Notes: generated by a model from the letters alone, not told the origin. A stretch of DNA of 64,000 bases from Nocardioides mangrovicus (GCF_003674065.1 NZ_RDBE01000001.1:222257-286256), one strand, 5' to 3'; counted from the first letter of the stretch, positions 40,565 to 52,675 are shown. Program-made: numbers and translations.

Positions 40565-40593
40565 TTGGCCCGTGCGGAGATCTCTGCCAAGAT
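40565..40593 (+). promoter_or_regulatory. Candidate S10 operon promoter
   Basis: TTGGCC (40565-40570) and CAAGAT (40588-40593) are 17 bp apart. The -10 box deviates from the consensus at its first base. Transcription would begin near 40600. Confidence 0.4.
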
Positions 40594-40839
40594 GTTCAGG
40601 TTGCTCCGGCGGGCTCGCCGGGCGCGCGCATGTTGACCACTGAACAGGTTCTCCTTCGAAGTCAGGTCAGCGCTGTGCGCGCTGAGGTCGGTGAGCCCGT
40701 TCAGATGCAGAGCCTCGGACGCCCTCACGGGACGGCCGGCTCGGCCAGGTGGCAGCCACCAACCGAAACCCTCCAGATTCACGCCTGTCGTGCGTCCAGC
40801 ACCCACGACACGCCCGACCGCGGGGGTGGGAGCACCAGC

Positions 40840-40872
40840 ATGAACCAGAGCCAGCGCAGCACCGAGCAGTAA
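40840..40872 (+). other. Possible 10-codon leader ORF upstream of rpsJ
   Basis: ATG at 40840 with GGGAG seven nt upstream, encoding MNQSQRSTEQ and ending in TAA 15 bp before rpsJ. TAA is rare in this window, where TGA and TAG dominate. It may be a translated leader that couples ribosome loading to rpsJ, or chance. Confidence 0.3.
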
Positions 40873-40887
40873 GGACGAACGGGACCT

Positions 40888-41196
40888 ATGGCGGGACAGA
40901 AGATCCGCATCAGGCTCAAGGCCTACGACCACGAGGTCATCGACACCTCGGCGCGGAAGATCGTGGACACCGTGACCCGGACCGGCGCGAAGGTCGCCGG
41001 GCCCGTGCCGCTGCCCACGGAGAAGAACGTCTACTGCGTGATCCGTTCGCCCCACAAGTACAAGGACAGCCGCGAGCACTTCGAGATGCGCACGCACAAG
41101 CGGCTGATCGACATCATCGACCCCACGCCGAAGACCGTCGACTCGCTCATGCGGCTCGACCTGCCGGCCGGTGTCGACATCGAGATCAAGCTCTGA
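40888..41196 (+). CDS. rpsJ: 30S ribosomal protein S10
   Basis: 102 aa, ATG start. Begins [21 protein letters not shown], the family hallmark, and keeps the loop residues [20 protein letters not shown]10 is in the 30S head and also partners NusB in antitermination. First gene of the S10-spc-alpha super-operon. Confidence 0.98.
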   Translation: MAGQKIRIRLKAYDHEVIDTSARKIVDTVTRTGAKVAGPVPLPTEKNVYCVIRSPHKYKDSREHFEMRTHKRLIDIIDPTPKTVDSLMRLDLPAGVDIEIKL

Positions 41197-41215
41197 TCGC
41201 AGGAGTCCGAAGCTG

Positions 41216-41884
41216 ATGAGCACCACATTCGAGCGCCCCGTCAAGGGCCTGCTGGGCACCAAGCTCGGCATGACCCAGGTCTGGGACGACAACGCCCGCA
41301 TCGTGCCGGTCACGGTCGTCGCCGCGAGCACCAACGTCGTCACCCAGGTCCGCACGCCCGAGACCGACGGCTACAACGCCATCCAGGTCGGCTACGGCGA
41401 GATCGCCGGCTCCAAGGTGACGCGGCCGGAGTCCGGCCACTTCACCAAGGCCGGTGTCACCCCCCGCCGCCACCTGGCCGAGATCCGCACCGCCGACGCC
41501 GGCTCCTACAGCGTCGGCCAGGAGATCGCCCCGGACGTCTTCGCCGCGGGCGAGGAGGTCGACGTCACCGGCACCAGCAAGGGCAAGGGCTTCGCGGGCA
41601 CGATGAAGCGCCACGGCTTCGCCGGCGTCAGCGCCTCCCACGGTGCGCACCGCAACCACCGCAAGCCCGGCTCCATCGGCGCCTGCGCCACGCCGGGCCG
41701 CGTCTTCAAGGGCATGCGGATGTCGGGCCGGATGGGCACCGACACCATCACCACCCAGAACGTCACCGTGCACGCGGTCGACCTCGAGAAGGGCGTGATC
41801 CTGCTCAAGGGCGCCGTCCCCGGCCCCAAGGGCGGTCTCGTCGTCATCCGCACCGCTGCGAAGAGCCAGGAGGTGTCCGCCTGA
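41216..41884 (+). CDS. rplC: 50S ribosomal protein L3
   Basis: 222 aa from the ATG at 41216, with AGGAG upstream. [14 protein letters not shown] opens the protein; the rRNA-contacting loop [17 protein letters not shown] and the [20 protein letters not shown] block (split) are intact. Binds near the peptidyl transferase centre and starts 50S assembly. The stop overlaps the rplD start. Confidence 0.97.
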   Translation: MSTTFERPVKGLLGTKLGMTQVWDDNARIVPVTVVAASTNVVTQVRTPETDGYNAIQVGYGEIAGSKVTRPESGHFTKAGVTPRRHLAEIRTADAGSYSVGQEIAPDVFAAGEEVDVTGTSKGKGFAGTMKRHGFAGVSASHGAHRNHRKPGSIGACATPGRVFKGMRMSGRMGTDTITTQNVTVHAVDLEKGVILLKGAVPGPKGGLVVIRTAAKSQEVSA

Positions 41885-42672
41885 TGGCGACCAACGTCAA
41901 CGTCGATCTCCCCGCCGAGATCTTCGACGTCGAGACCAACCTCGCGCTGATCCACCAGGTCGTGGTGGCCCAGCAGGCCGCTGCTCGTCAGGGCACGCAC
42001 GCCACCAAGACCCGCGGCGAGGTCCGCGGCGGTGGCAAGAAGCCCTACAAGCAGAAGGGCACCGGTCGCGCCCGCCAGGGCTCGACCCGCGCGCCGCAGT
42101 TCGCCGGCGGTGGCACCGTCCACGGTCCGCAGCCGCGCAGCTACGACCAGCGCACCCCGAAGAAGATGAAGGCCGCCGCCCTGCGCGGTGCCCTCTCCGA
42201 CCGGGCCCGCGCCGGCCGCGTCCACGTCGTCGACGGTCTGGTCGAGGGCGACAAGCCGTCGACCCGCGGTGCCGTGCAGGCGCTCGCCACGATCTCCGGC
42301 AACCGTCGCCAGCTGGTCGTGCTCGAGCGTGAGGACGCGCTGACCTGGCTCTCGCTGCGCAACGTCGACGCGGTGCACATCCTGGCCGTCGACCAGCTCA
42401 ACACCTACGACGTGCTGCTGGCCGACGACGTGGTCTTCACCCGCGGCGCCTACGACGCGTTCGTCGGTGGCACCGCCTCCTCGAGCGCACGGCCGGCGAC
42501 GGTCGTCGAGGAGCCCGCCGCCGACGCCGTCAACGAGGCCAGCCCGGCCGTCGAGGACGACAAGCCGGCAGCGAAGAAGGCCCCCGCGAAGAAGGCAGCG
42601 GCCACGAAGGCGCCGGCCAAGAAGGCAGCGGCCAAGAAGACGGCTGCGAAGGCTGAGAAGGAGTCCGAGTGA
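41884..42672 (+). CDS. rplD: 50S ribosomal protein L4, with Lys/Ala-rich tail
   Basis: 262 aa, ATG overlapping the rplC stop. The core (about 1-210) is normal, with the exit-tunnel loop [20 protein letters not shown]. The last roughly 50 residues form an acidic linker followed by repeated AKKA units ([18 protein letters not shown]), not part of the usual L4 fold. L4 lines the exit tunnel and in E. coli regulates the S10 operon; whether it does here is not shown. The stop overlaps the rplW start. Confidence 0.97.
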   Translation: MATNVNVDLPAEIFDVETNLALIHQVVVAQQAAARQGTHATKTRGEVRGGGKKPYKQKGTGRARQGSTRAPQFAGGGTVHGPQPRSYDQRTPKKMKAAALRGALSDRARAGRVHVVDGLVEGDKPSTRGAVQALATISGNRRQLVVLEREDALTWLSLRNVDAVHILAVDQLNTYDVLLADDVVFTRGAYDAFVGGTASSSARPATVVEEPAADAVNEASPAVEDDKPAAKKAPAKKAAATKAPAKKAAAKKTAAKAEKESE

Positions 42673-42974
42673 GCACCCTGCACAAGGACCACCGCGACAT
42701 CTTGATCGCGCCGGTCGTCTCCGAGAAGAGCTACGGCCTGCTCGACAACAACAAGTACACGTTCCTGGTGCGCCCGGACGCCAACAAGACCGAGATCAAG
42801 ATCGCGGTCGAGAAGGTCTTCGACGTCAAGGTCACCGCGGTCAACACCGTCAACCGCCAGGGCAAGACCCGTCGCACCCGCAACGGCCTGGGTCGCCGCG
42901 CCAACACCAAGCGCGCGATCGTCAGCCTGGCCGAGGGCGACCGCATCGACATCTTCGGAGGCCCGGTCTCCTGA
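42669..42974 (+). CDS. rplW: 50S ribosomal protein L23
   Basis: 101 aa, GTG overlapping the rplD stop. Contains [19 protein letters not shown] and [16 protein letters not shown]. It sits at the exit of the peptide tunnel and is the docking site for SRP and trigger factor. Confidence 0.97.
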   Translation: MSTLHKDHRDILIAPVVSEKSYGLLDNNKYTFLVRPDANKTEIKIAVEKVFDVKVTAVNTVNRQGKTRRTRNGLGRRANTKRAIVSLAEGDRIDIFGGPVS

Positions 42975-42994
42975 CCGGGGTCTGAGAGGACATC

Positions 42995-43828
<834 letters not shown>

Positions 43829-43839
43829 GAAGCACTGAC

Positions 43840-44121
43840 ATGCCTCGCAGCCTGAAGAAGGGCCCGTTCGTCGACGACCACCTGGTCAAGAAGGTCGACG
43901 CGCAGAACGCGGCCGGCACGCACAACGTCATCAAGACCTGGTCGCGTCGGTCGATGATCGTGCCCGACATGATCGGCCACACCCTCGCGGTGCACGACGG
44001 CCGCAAGCACGTGCCGGTGTTCGTCACCGACTCGATGGTCGGTCACAAGCTGGGCGAGTTCGCGCCCACGCGCACCTACCGCGGCCACGTCAAGGACGAC
44101 CGGAAGAGCCGCCGCCGCTGA
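43840..44121 (+). CDS. rpsS: 30S ribosomal protein S19
   Basis: 93 aa from the ATG at 43840. [18 protein letters not shown] at the N-terminus and [20 protein letters not shown] near the end are typical. Located in the 30S head, paired with S13. Confidence 0.98.
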   Translation: MPRSLKKGPFVDDHLVKKVDAQNAAGTHNVIKTWSRRSMIVPDMIGHTLAVHDGRKHVPVFVTDSMVGHKLGEFAPTRTYRGHVKDDRKSRRR

Positions 44122-44149
44122 GGCGGGGGCAAGAGGAGAACCACCACTC

Positions 44150-44661
44150 ATGAGCGTTACCGAGCGTCAGCGCGTCAGCGCCCGTCGCGAGTCGCTGCTC
44201 GGCGAGGAGCCGGGTGCGTTCGCGTCCGCGCGCTTCGTGCGGATCACCCCGATGAAGGCACGCCGGGTCGTCGACCTGGTGCGCGGCCTCCCGGTCGACG
44301 ACGCCCTCGCGCTGCTGCAGTTCGCACCGCAGTCCGCGTCGGAGACCGTGTACAAGGTCTTGGAGTCGGCGGTGGCCAACGCCACCACCACCGAGGACCT
44401 GGACCGCGGCACCCTGGTCGTGTCCAAGGCACTGGTCGACGAGGGCCCGACGATGAAGCGCTGGCGCCCCCGGGCCCAGGGCCGGGCCAGCCGGATCAAC
44501 AAGCGCACCAGCCACATCACGCTGGTCGTGCAGCCGGCCGAGGCCAAGCCCGAGCCGAAGGCGGAGAAGGCACCGGCCAAGAAGACCGCCGCCAAGAAGG
44601 CGCCCGCCAAGAAGGCCGCCGCCAAGAAGACCACCCCCGCGAAGACGGAAGAGGACGCCTG

Positions 44662-44662
<1 letters not shown>
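44150..44662 (+). CDS. rplV: 50S ribosomal protein L22, with Lys/Ala-rich tail
   Basis: 170 aa, ATG start with AGAGGAG upstream. The core (about 1-128) has the normal [17 protein letters not shown] and [15 protein letters not shown] blocks, the latter lining the tunnel where macrolides bind. The last roughly 40 residues repeat AKK(T/A)A motifs, resembling the L4 tail. The stop overlaps the rpsC start. Confidence 0.97.
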
Positions 44663-45495
<833 letters not shown>

Positions 45496-45498
45496 GCC

Positions 45499-45918
45499 AT
45501 GTTGATGCCCCGTCGTGTCAAGCACCGCAAGCAGCACCACCCCAAGCGGACCGGTGCGGCCAAGGGCGGCACCAAGCTCTCCTTTGGTGAGTACGGGATC
45601 CAGGCCGTCGAGGCGCACTACGTGACCAACCGGCAGATCGAGTCGGCGCGTATCGCGATGACCCGCCACATCAAGCGCGGCGGCAAGGTGTGGATCAACA
45701 TCTACCCCGACCGCCCGCTGACCAAGAAGCCCGCCGAGACCCGCATGGGTTCGGGCAAGGGCTCCCCGGAGTGGTGGATCGCCAACGTCAAGCCCGGGCG
45801 CGTCATGTTCGAGCTGTCCGGCGTCACCGAGGACGTCGCCCGTGAGGCGATGCGCCGCGCGATCCACAAGCTGCCCATGAAGTGCCGCTTCATCTCCCGA
45901 GAGGACGGCGAGTTCTGA
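45499..45918 (+). CDS. rplP: 50S ribosomal protein L16
   Basis: 139 aa. [19 protein letters not shown] is the standard opening, supporting the ATG at 45499. [19 protein letters not shown] (split) and the Arg in the [11 protein letters not shown] region are conserved. L16 helps position the A-site tRNA and organise the active site. The stop overlaps rpmC. Confidence 0.98.
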   Translation: MLMPRRVKHRKQHHPKRTGAAKGGTKLSFGEYGIQAVEAHYVTNRQIESARIAMTRHIKRGGKVWINIYPDRPLTKKPAETRMGSGKGSPEWWIANVKPGRVMFELSGVTEDVAREAMRRAIHKLPMKCRFISREDGEF

Positions 45919-46163
45919 TGCCGACCACCACCCAGGCCAACGAGCTCGACGAGCTCACCGCGGCCGACCTGGAGACCAAGCTGCGCGAGGCCAAGGAAGA
46001 GCTGTTCAACCTGCGCTTCCAGGCCGCCACCGGTCAGCTGGAGAGCCACGGCCGGCTGCGCACGGTCAAGAAGGACATCGCCCGGATCTACACCGTGGTG
46101 CGCGAGCGCGAGCTCGGCATCCGTACCGACCCGGGCGCGAGTGACGAGAAGGATGAGGCATGA
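45918..46163 (+). CDS. rpmC: 50S ribosomal protein L29
   Basis: 81 aa, ATG overlapping the rplP stop. Two-helix protein: [20 protein letters not shown] (20 residues) then [20 protein letters not shown]. Sits at the tunnel exit beside L23. The stop overlaps the rpsQ start. Confidence 0.96.
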   Translation: MPTTTQANELDELTAADLETKLREAKEELFNLRFQAATGQLESHGRLRTVKKDIARIYTVVRERELGIRTDPGASDEKDEA

Positions 46164-46429
46164 GCGACGCCGCAGTTGAGCGCACTGCCCGCAAGGTCCG
46201 CGAGGGCCTCGTGGTCAGCGACAAGATGGACAAGACCGTGGTCGTCACCGTCGAGGACCGGGTCAAGCACGCGCTGTACGGCAAGGTCCTGCGGCGCAGC
46301 TCGAAGCTGAAGGCGCACGACGAGCAGAACCAGTGCGGCGTCGGCGACCGGGTGCTGCTGATGGAGACCCGCCCGCTCAGCGCGACCAAGCGCTGGCGCG
46401 TGGTGGAGATTCTGGAGAAGGCGAAGTGA
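46160..46429 (+). CDS. rpsQ: 30S ribosomal protein S17
   Basis: 89 aa, ATG overlapping rpmC. An OB-fold protein: [20 protein letters not shown] and [21 protein letters not shown] short extra N-terminus precedes the core. Primary 16S rRNA-binding protein. It overlaps rplN and ends the classical S10 gene set. Confidence 0.97.
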   Translation: MSDAAVERTARKVREGLVVSDKMDKTVVVTVEDRVKHALYGKVLRRSSKLKAHDEQNQCGVGDRVLLMETRPLSATKRWRVVEILEKAK

Positions 46430-46794
46430 TCCAGCAGGAGTCGCGACTCAAGGTCGCCGACAACACCGGTGCCAAGGAGATCTTGTGCATCCGGGTGCTC
46501 GGCGGCTCCGGCCGGCGCTACGCCGGCATCGGCGACGTCATCGTCGCCACCGTCAAGGACGCCATCCCCGGCGGTGGCGTGAAGAAGGGCGACGTCGTCA
46601 AGGCCGTCGTCGTGCGCACCGTCAAGGAGCGCCGGCGTCCCGACGGTTCCTACATCCGCTTCGACGAGAACGCCGCGGTGATCCTCAAGAACGACGGCGA
46701 GCCGCGCGGCACCCGCATCTTCGGCCCCGTGGGGCGCGAGCTGCGCGAGCGTCGCTTCATGCGGATCATCTCGCTGGCCCCGGAGGTGCTCTGA
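46426..46794 (+). CDS. rplN: 50S ribosomal protein L14
   Basis: 122 aa from the GTG overlapping the rpsQ stop. Opens [19 protein letters not shown] and ends [14 protein letters not shown], both standard. Located at the subunit interface. First gene of the spc gene set. Confidence 0.98.
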   Translation: MIQQESRLKVADNTGAKEILCIRVLGGSGRRYAGIGDVIVATVKDAIPGGGVKKGDVVKAVVVRTVKERRRPDGSYIRFDENAAVILKNDGEPRGTRIFGPVGRELRERRFMRIISLAPEVL

Positions 46795-46795
46795 G

Positions 46796-47152
46796 ATGAG
46801 CGTGAACATCAAGAAGGGCGACACCGTCACGGTGATCGCCGGCAAGGACAAGGGCGCCGAGGGCAAGGTCATCGCGGTGCTGCGCGAGCAGCAGCGGGTG
46901 ATCGTCGAGGGCGTCAACCGCGTCAAGAAGCACACCAAGTCCGTCGACCAGGGCGGTCGCGCCGGCAAGACCGGCGGCATCGTGACCACCGAGGCCCCGA
47001 TCCACATCTCCAACGTGATGCTGACCTCGGGCAAGGGCACGACGCGGATCGGCTTCCGCCGTGACGAGGTCACCAAGACCCGCGCCGACGGCTCGACGTA
47101 CACCGCGCACCGCAGCGTGCGGATCGCGCGCAAGACGGGTGACGAGATCTGA
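46796..47152 (+). CDS. rplX: 50S ribosomal protein L24
   Basis: 118 aa, ATG 1 bp after the rplN stop. KOW motif in [20 protein letters not shown], then [12 protein letters not shown]. An assembly-initiation protein of the 50S subunit. The stop overlaps rplE. Confidence 0.97.
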   Translation: MSVNIKKGDTVTVIAGKDKGAEGKVIAVLREQQRVIVEGVNRVKKHTKSVDQGGRAGKTGGIVTTEAPIHISNVMLTSGKGTTRIGFRRDEVTKTRADGSTYTAHRSVRIARKTGDEI

Positions 47153-47754
47153 TGACTGAGACCACTGTTGAGGAGACCACCGCGGCCCCGGCCGAGGAGA
47201 AGGTCACTCCGCGCCTGAAGACGCGCTACCGCGAGGAGATCGTCCCCGCGCTGCGCGAGCAGTTCGGCCACGCCAACGTGATGCAGGTCCCCGGCCTGGT
47301 CAAGATCGTGGTCAACATGGGGGTGGGCGAGGCCGCTCGCGACTCCAAGCTGATCGAGGGCGCGGTCAACGACCTCGCCGCGATCACCGGCCAGAAGCCG
47401 CAGGTCACCAAGGCCCGCAAGTCCATCGCCCAGTTCAAGCTGCGCGAGGGCATGCCCATCGGCGCCCACGTGACGCTGCGCGGCGACCGGATGTGGGAGT
47501 TCCTGGACCGCCTGCTCGCGCTCGCGCTGCCCCGGATCCGCGACTTCCGCGGTCTCTCCGACCGGCAGTTCGACGGTCGCGGGAACTACACCTTCGGTCT
47601 GACCGAGCAGGTCATGTTCCACGAGATCAACCAGGACCGGATCGACCGCTCGCGCGGCATGGACATCACGGTCGTCACCACGGCCACGAACGACGACGAG
47701 GGGCGGGCGCTGCTGCGGCAGCTCGGCTTCCCGTTCCAGAGCAACGAGAAGTAG
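47152..47754 (+). CDS. rplE: 50S ribosomal protein L5
   Basis: 200 aa, ATG overlapping the rplX stop. An acidic, Thr-rich N-terminal extension of about 18 residues ([16 protein letters not shown]) precedes the normal core [38 protein letters not shown] (20 residues) and [11 protein letters not shown] are conserved. Binds 5S rRNA. Confidence 0.97.
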   Translation: MTETTVEETTAAPAEEKVTPRLKTRYREEIVPALREQFGHANVMQVPGLVKIVVNMGVGEAARDSKLIEGAVNDLAAITGQKPQVTKARKSIAQFKLREGMPIGAHVTLRGDRMWEFLDRLLALALPRIRDFRGLSDRQFDGRGNYTFGLTEQVMFHEINQDRIDRSRGMDITVVTTATNDDEGRALLRQLGFPFQSNEK

Positions 47755-47767
47755 GGCAGGAGCAGAC

Positions 47768-47953
47768 ATGGCGAAGACCGGACTGAAGGTCAAGGCCGCG
47801 CGCAAGCCGAAGTTCGCGGTGCGCGCGTACACCCGCTGCCAGCGCTGCGGCCGCCCCAAGGCGGTCTACCGCAAGTTCGGCCTGTGCCGGATCTGCCTGC
47901 GCGAGATGGCCCACCGCGGCGAGCTGCCCGGCGTCACCAAGAGCTCCTGGTAA
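47768..47953 (+). CDS. rpsN: 30S ribosomal protein S14, zinc-binding type Z
   Basis: 61 aa. The four zinc ligands Cys24, Cys27, Cys40 and Cys43 are present and the short length is that of the type Z (C+) form. Many actinobacteria also carry a longer zinc-free copy used under zinc limitation; none is in this window. Confidence 0.97.
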   Translation: MAKTGLKVKAARKPKFAVRAYTRCQRCGRPKAVYRKFGLCRICLREMAHRGELPGVTKSSW

Positions 47954-48028
47954 GTCCAGGCGCCGATCCCACCCGTTGAAGGTCCCGCGACCGCGGGAAA
48001 CCACTGCGAGAAAGAAGCAACCCACACC

Positions 48029-48448
48029 ATGACGATGACCGACCCGATCGCAGACATGCTCACGCGTCTGCGCAACGCCAACCAGGCGTACCACGACGAG
48101 GTCGCGATGCCCTACAGCAAGCTGAAGAGCGGCGTCGCGGAGATCCTCCAGCAGGAGGGCTACATCACCTCCTGGAAGGTCGATGACAACACCGACGAGA
48201 AGGGTCAGCCGGCCGTCGGCAAGACCCTGACCGTGACGCTGAAGTACGGCCGCAACCGGGAGCGCTCGATCGCCGGCGTCCGCCGCATCAGCAAGCCCGG
48301 TCTGCGCGTGTACGCCAAGCACACCGGGCTCCCCAAGGTGCTCGGCGGCCTGGGCGTCGCGATCATCTCGACCAGCCAGGGCCTGCTGACGGACCGTCAG
48401 GCCAACTCCAAGGGCGTTGGCGGGGAAGTCCTCGCCTACGTCTGGTGA
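48029..48448 (+). CDS. rpsH: 30S ribosomal protein S8
   Basis: 139 aa; ATG at 48029, with a second ATG at 48035 also usable. [15 protein letters not shown] and [12 protein letters not shown] are diagnostic. S8 binds 16S helix 21 and in E. coli represses the spc operon. A 75-bp gap precedes it, the longest in this stretch. Confidence 0.97.
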   Translation: MTMTDPIADMLTRLRNANQAYHDEVAMPYSKLKSGVAEILQQEGYITSWKVDDNTDEKGQPAVGKTLTVTLKYGRNRERSIAGVRRISKPGLRVYAKHTGLPKVLGGLGVAIISTSQGLLTDRQANSKGVGGEVLAYVW

Positions 48449-48470
48449 CGAGAGCGAGAGGAGAACACCC

Positions 48471-49013
48471 ATGTCCCGCATCGGCAAGCTTCCCGTCGCG
48501 GTGCCCTCGGGCGTCGACGTCGCGCTCGACGCCGCCACGGTGACCGTCAAGGGGCCCAAGGGCACCCTGTCGCACACCGTGGCCGAGCCGATCACCGTCG
48601 CCAAGGGCGACGACGGCGTGCTCGAGGTCAAGCGCCCCAACGACGAGCGGCTCTCCAAGTCGCTCCACGGCCTGACCCGCACCCTGATCAACAACATGGT
48701 CATCGGTGTCACCGACGGCTACACCAAGAAGCTGGAGATCCACGGCGTCGGCTACCGCGTCCTCGCGAAGGGCCCGACGCAGCTGGAGTTCCAGCTCGGC
48801 TACTCCCACCCGATCACCTTCAACGCCCCCGACGGCATCACCTTCGCGGTGGAGAACCCCACCCGGCTCTCCGTCTCGGGCATCGACAAGCAGCTGGTCG
48901 GCGAGGTGGCCGCCAACATCCGCAAGCTCCGTAAGCCCGAGCCCTACAAGGGCAAGGGCGTGCGTTACGAGGGCGAGCACGTCCGCCGCAAGGTCGGAAA
49001 GGCTGGTAAGTGA
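48471..49013 (+). CDS. rplF: 50S ribosomal protein L6
   Basis: 180 aa from the ATG at 48471 with GAGAGGAG upstream. [19 protein letters not shown] at the start and [19 protein letters not shown] near the end are typical. Located near the factor-binding site. The stop overlaps the GTG of rplR. Confidence 0.98.
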   Translation: MSRIGKLPVAVPSGVDVALDAATVTVKGPKGTLSHTVAEPITVAKGDDGVLEVKRPNDERLSKSLHGLTRTLINNMVIGVTDGYTKKLEIHGVGYRVLAKGPTQLEFQLGYSHPITFNAPDGITFAVENPTRLSVSGIDKQLVGEVAANIRKLRKPEPYKGKGVRYEGEHVRRKVGKAGK

Positions 49014-49399
49014 CGATGGCGATCGCACTGCGTACCCCCAAGCACGCCAGCAGCCGGGCCTCGTCCCGGCTGCGCCGCCAGATCCGCGGCCGCAAGAAGG
49101 TCAGCGGCACCGCCGAGCGTCCGCGCCTGGTGGTCACCCGCTCGGCCAAGCACATCACCGTGCAGGTCGTCGACGACCTGGTCGGGCGCACGCTGGCCTC
49201 GGCCTCCTCGATGGAGGCCGACCTGCGCGGCGCGGACGGCGACAAGAGCGCCAAGGCGCGCAAGGTCGGCGAGCTGGTGGCCGAGCGGGCCAAGGCCGCC
49301 GGGGTCGAGGGCGTGGTCTTCGACCGCGCCGGCAACAAGTACCACGGTCGCGTCGCGGCCCTTGCCGAGGGCGCCCGCGAGGGCGGCCTGAGCTTCTGA
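49010..49399 (+). CDS. rplR: 50S ribosomal protein L18
   Basis: 129 aa from the GTG overlapping the rplF stop; the ATG at 49016 is an alternative that removes two residues. [20 protein letters not shown] and [20 protein letters not shown] are conserved. Binds 5S rRNA with L5. Confidence 0.97.
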   Translation: MTMAIALRTPKHASSRASSRLRRQIRGRKKVSGTAERPRLVVTRSAKHITVQVVDDLVGRTLASASSMEADLRGADGDKSAKARKVGELVAERAKAAGVEGVVFDRAGNKYHGRVAALAEGAREGGLSF

Positions 49400-49430
49400 T
49401 GGACAACGTGAGCAGGGAAGAGGACATCTC

Positions 49431-50054
49431 ATGAGCGGACCCCAGCGCGGGCGTGCCGGCGGCGATCGCCGCGGCGGACGTGACGGTGGTCGCGGCCAGC
49501 AGGGCGAGCGCAGCAACTACCTCGAGCGCGTCGTGGCGATCAACCGCGTCGCGAAGGTCGTCAAGGGCGGTCGTCGGTTCAGCTTCACCGCCCTGGTGAT
49601 CGTCGGCGACGGCGACGGGATGGTCGGCGTCGGCTACGGCAAGGCCAAGGAGGTGCCGGCCGCCATCGCCAAGGGCGTGGAGGAGGCCAAGAAGCACTTC
49701 TTCAAGGTGCCGCGGGTGCAGGGCACGATCCCTCACCCCGTGCAGGGCGAGAAGGCCGCGGGCGTGGTGCTGCTGCGTCCGGCCTCTCCCGGTACCGGCG
49801 TCATCGCCGGCGGCCCGGTGCGTGCGGTGCTGGAGTGCGCGGGCATCCACGACGTGCTGAGCAAGTCGCTGGGGTCCTCGAACCAGATCAACATCGTCCA
49901 CGCCACCGTCGAGGCGCTGCGCTCCCTGGAGGAGCCGGAGGCCGTGGCGGTCCGCCGTGGTCTGTCGGTCGAGGACGTCGCTCCGGCCGCGCTGCTGCGC
50001 GCTCGGGCGGAGAAGCCCGACGAGGCGCCTGCCGCCGCGGAGGTGTCCGCCTGA
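49431..50054 (+). CDS. rpsE: 30S ribosomal protein S5
   Basis: 207 aa, ATG start. A basic Gly/Arg-rich N-terminal extension ([18 protein letters not shown]) precedes the double-stranded RNA-binding fold [20 protein letters not shown] (20 residues) and the [14 protein letters not shown] loop. Tail Ala/Glu-rich. S5 contributes to decoding accuracy; the spectinomycin-site loop [10 protein letters not shown] looks normal. The stop overlaps rpmD. Confidence 0.98.
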   Translation: MSGPQRGRAGGDRRGGRDGGRGQQGERSNYLERVVAINRVAKVVKGGRRFSFTALVIVGDGDGMVGVGYGKAKEVPAAIAKGVEEAKKHFFKVPRVQGTIPHPVQGEKAAGVVLLRPASPGTGVIAGGPVRAVLECAGIHDVLSKSLGSSNQINIVHATVEALRSLEEPEAVAVRRGLSVEDVAPAALLRARAEKPDEAPAAAEVSA

Positions 50055-50245
50055 TGGCCACTACCACCAAGCTGCGCGTGCAGCAGAAGCGGTCCTCGAT
50101 CGGCTGCCTCGCCAACCAGCGCGCGACGCTGCGCTCGCTCGGCCTCAAGCGGATCGGCCACGTCGTCGAGAGGGACGACAGCCCTGAGGTCCGCGGCATG
50201 ATCCACACGGTGCGCCACCTGGTGCACGTCACCGAGGTCGGCTGA
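50054..50245 (+). CDS. rpmD: 50S ribosomal protein L30
   Basis: 63 aa, ATG overlapping rps[21 protein letters not shown] and [14 protein letters not shown] (the L30 signature) are present. Confidence 0.96.
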   Translation: MATTTKLRVQQKRSSIGCLANQRATLRSLGLKRIGHVVERDDSPEVRGMIHTVRHLVHVTEVG

Positions 50246-50274
50246 CCCCTACTTTCCATACTGAGGAACTCCAC

Positions 50275-50715
50275 ATGACGCTCAAGCTGCACCACCTGCG
50301 CCCGGCCCCCGGGTCGCGGACCGCGCGTACCCGCGTGGGCCGCGGTGAGGGCTCCAAGGGCAAGACGGCCGGCCGGGGCACCAAGGGCACCAAGGCCCGC
50401 TACCAGGTCTCCGCCGCCTTCGAGGGCGGGCAGATGCCGCTGCACATGCGGCTGCCCAAGCTCAAGGGCTTCAAGAACCCGTTCAAGGTCGACTACCAGG
50501 TCGTGAACCTGGACCGCATCGCCGTGCTCTTCCCCGAGGGCGGCACCATCGGCGTCGACGAGCTCGTGGCCCAGGGTGCGGTCCGCGAGGGCCGCCCGGT
50601 CAAGGTCCTCGGCCAGGGCGACCTGGGCGTGGCCGTGCAGGTCACCGCTCACCGGTTCTCGGAGTCGGCGAAGACCAAGATCGCTGCCGCGGGGGGCTCG
50701 ACCACCGAGCTGTGA
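50275..50715 (+). CDS. rplO: 50S ribosomal protein L15
   Basis: 146 aa, ATG start after GAGGAA. The N-terminal Gly/Arg/Lys-rich segment ([20 protein letters not shown]) threads into 23S rRNA, followed by [20 protein letters not shown] (20 residues). A late assembly protein. Confidence 0.97.
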   Translation: MTLKLHHLRPAPGSRTARTRVGRGEGSKGKTAGRGTKGTKARYQVSAAFEGGQMPLHMRLPKLKGFKNPFKVDYQVVNLDRIAVLFPEGGTIGVDELVAQGAVREGRPVKVLGQGDLGVAVQVTAHRFSESAKTKIAAAGGSTTEL

Positions 50716-50780
50716 GGGCAACGTCAGGGCAACCTGTGCCCCTGTTAGCCTTCCCTTGAGCTCGAGATAGGAACCCCACG

Positions 50781-52076
50781 TTGCTGCGCGCCTTCGCGAA
50801 CGCCTTCCGGACGCCGGACCTGCGCAAGAAGCTGCTGTTCGTGCTGCTCATCGTGGCGGTCTTCCGGCTCGGCGCGCAGGTGCCGGCCCCCGGCGTCAAC
50901 GTCGCGAACGTGCAGGACTGCTTCCAGCAGAGCAAGGACTCGGGCATCTACAGCCTGATCAACCTGTTCTCCGGCGGCGCGCTGCTCCAGCTCACCATCT
51001 TCGCGCTCGGGATCATGCCGTACATCACGGCGAGCATTATCTTGCAGCTGCTGGTGGTGGTGATCCCGCGGCTGGAGGCGCTGAAGAAGGAAGGCCAGGC
51101 CGGCCAGACCAAGATCACCCAATACACCCGCTACGTGACGCTGGGGCTGGCGATCCTGCAGGCCACCGGCATCGTGGCGCTGGCGCGCTCCGGCAGCCTG
51201 CTCCAGGGCTGCAGCAAGCAGTTGGTCTACGACCAGGACATCTCCACCGCCGTGGTCATGGTCATCACGATGGTGGCCGGCACCGCGATCATCATGTGGC
51301 TGGGCGAGCTCATCACCGAGCGCGGCATCGGCAACGGCATGTCGATCCTGATCTTCACCCAGGTCGTCGCCACGTTCCCGGCCACGCTGTGGCAGCTGAA
51401 GATCGCCAAGGGGTGGTGGGTCTTCGGCGCGACCATCATCGTCGGCTTCGCGATCATCGCCGCGGTCATCTTCATCGAGCAGGCGCAACGCCGGATACCG
51501 GTGCAGTACGCCCGCCGGATGGTGGGCCGCAAGATGTTCGGCGGCTCCTCGACCTACATCCCGCTCAAGGTGAACCAGGCCGGCGTCATCCCGGTCATCT
51601 TCGCCTCCAGCCTGCTCTACCTGCCGGCCATGGCGGTGCAGTTCAACCAGAACTCCAGCGCCGGCTGGGTCGCCTGGCTCTCCTCGCACTTCGTGCGCGG
51701 CGACCACCCGATCTACATGGCCACCTACTTCCTGCTGATCATCTTCTTCACCTACTTCTACGTGGCGATCACCTTCAACCCCGAGGAGGTCGCCGACAAC
51801 ATGAAGCAGTACGGCGGCTTCATCCCGGGCATCCGGGCCGGTCGCCCCACGGAGGAGTACCTGAAGTACGTCCTCGAGCGCATCACGCTCCCCGGTGCGC
51901 TCTACCTGGGCCTGATCGCGCTGATCCCGCTCGTGGCGCTCTCGCTGGTCAACGCCAACTCCAACTTCCCCTTCGGCGGCACCTCGCTGCTCATCATGGT
52001 CGGCGTCGCGCTCGACACGGTGAAGCAGATCGAGAGCCAGCTTCAGCAGCGCAACTACGAGGGTTTCCTCAGATAG
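50781..52076 (+). CDS. secY: Protein translocase subunit SecY
   Basis: 431 aa, TTG start with AGGAA upstream; the encoded start LRAFANAFRTPDLRKK is the common actinobacterial one. Ten membrane helices; GIMPYITASIILQLL and LGELITERGIGNGMSILIF are the SecY signatures. Forms the SecYEG channel for export and membrane insertion. Placed between rplO and adk as in most bacteria. Confidence 0.97.
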   Translation: MLRAFANAFRTPDLRKKLLFVLLIVAVFRLGAQVPAPGVNVANVQDCFQQSKDSGIYSLINLFSGGALLQLTIFALGIMPYITASIILQLLVVVIPRLEALKKEGQAGQTKITQYTRYVTLGLAILQATGIVALARSGSLLQGCSKQLVYDQDISTAVVMVITMVAGTAIIMWLGELITERGIGNGMSILIFTQVVATFPATLWQLKIAKGWWVFGATIIVGFAIIAAVIFIEQAQRRIPVQYARRMVGRKMFGGSSTYIPLKVNQAGVIPVIFASSLLYLPAMAVQFNQNSSAGWVAWLSSHFVRGDHPIYMATYFLLIIFFTYFYVAITFNPEEVADNMKQYGGFIPGIRAGRPTEEYLKYVLERITLPGALYLGLIALIPLVALSLVNANSNFPFGGTSLLIMVGVALDTVKQIESQLQQRNYEGFLR

Positions 52077-52092
52077 GTCCGGGTGAGCTCAG

Positions 52093-52668
52093 ATGCGATT
52101 GATCTTCATGGGTCCCCCCGGTGCCGGCAAGGGCACGCAGGCCAAGCTGGTGGCTGACCGGTTCTCGATCCCCGCGATCTCGACCGGTGACATCTTCCGG
52201 GCCAACGTCTCCGAGGGCACCGAGCTGGGCCGCGAGGCCCAGCGCTACATGGACGCCGGGGAGTACGTGCCCGACGAGGTGACGAACCGGATGGTGCGTA
52301 ACCGCATCGACGAGGAGGACGCCGTCAAGGGCTTCCTGCTCGATGGCTACCCGCGCACGCTGGCCCAGGTCGAGGAGCTCGACGGGATGATCGGCTTCAC
52401 CGGTCACCAGCTCGACGCGGTGGTGGTGCTCACCGTGGAGAGCGAGGAGCTGGTCCAGCGGCTGCTCAAGCGCGCCCAGACCGACGGTCGCACCGACGAC
52501 ACCGAGGACGTCATCCGGCGTCGCCAGGAGCTCTACGTCGAGCAGACCGAGCCGCTGATCGAGGTCTACCGCGAGCGCGGCATCCTGCGGGAGGTCGACG
52601 GCGTGGGCGAGGTCGACGACGTCACCCAGCGGATCTCCGACGCGCTGGCGAGCGTCACCGAGAGCTAA
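52093..52668 (+). CDS. adk: Adenylate kinase
   Basis: 191 aa, ATG start. P-loop GPPGAGKGT at 7-15, STGDIFR, GFLLDGYPRTLAQ and the short lid (no zinc Cys) of the actinobacterial form. Interconverts ATP + AMP and 2 ADP. Between secY (16-bp gap) and map (7-bp gap). Confidence 0.97.
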   Translation: MRLIFMGPPGAGKGTQAKLVADRFSIPAISTGDIFRANVSEGTELGREAQRYMDAGEYVPDEVTNRMVRNRIDEEDAVKGFLLDGYPRTLAQVEELDGMIGFTGHQLDAVVVLTVESEELVQRLLKRAQTDGRTDDTEDVIRRRQELYVEQTEPLIEVYRERGILREVDGVGEVDDVTQRISDALASVTES

Positions 52669-52675
52669 GCCCGCC

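Larger units (their letters stand above)
40390..40887 (+). promoter_or_regulatory. S10 operon upstream region and long leader
   Basis: 498 bp between the divergent MoxR-cluster gene and rpsJ. It holds a promoter-like pair at 40565-40593, then a leader of about 290 nt. A 10-codon open frame lies at 40840-40872. A leader of this length is the usual place for ribosomal-protein autoregulation (L4 in gamma-proteobacteria), but I cannot match a known structure. No other gene is supported. Confidence 0.5.
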
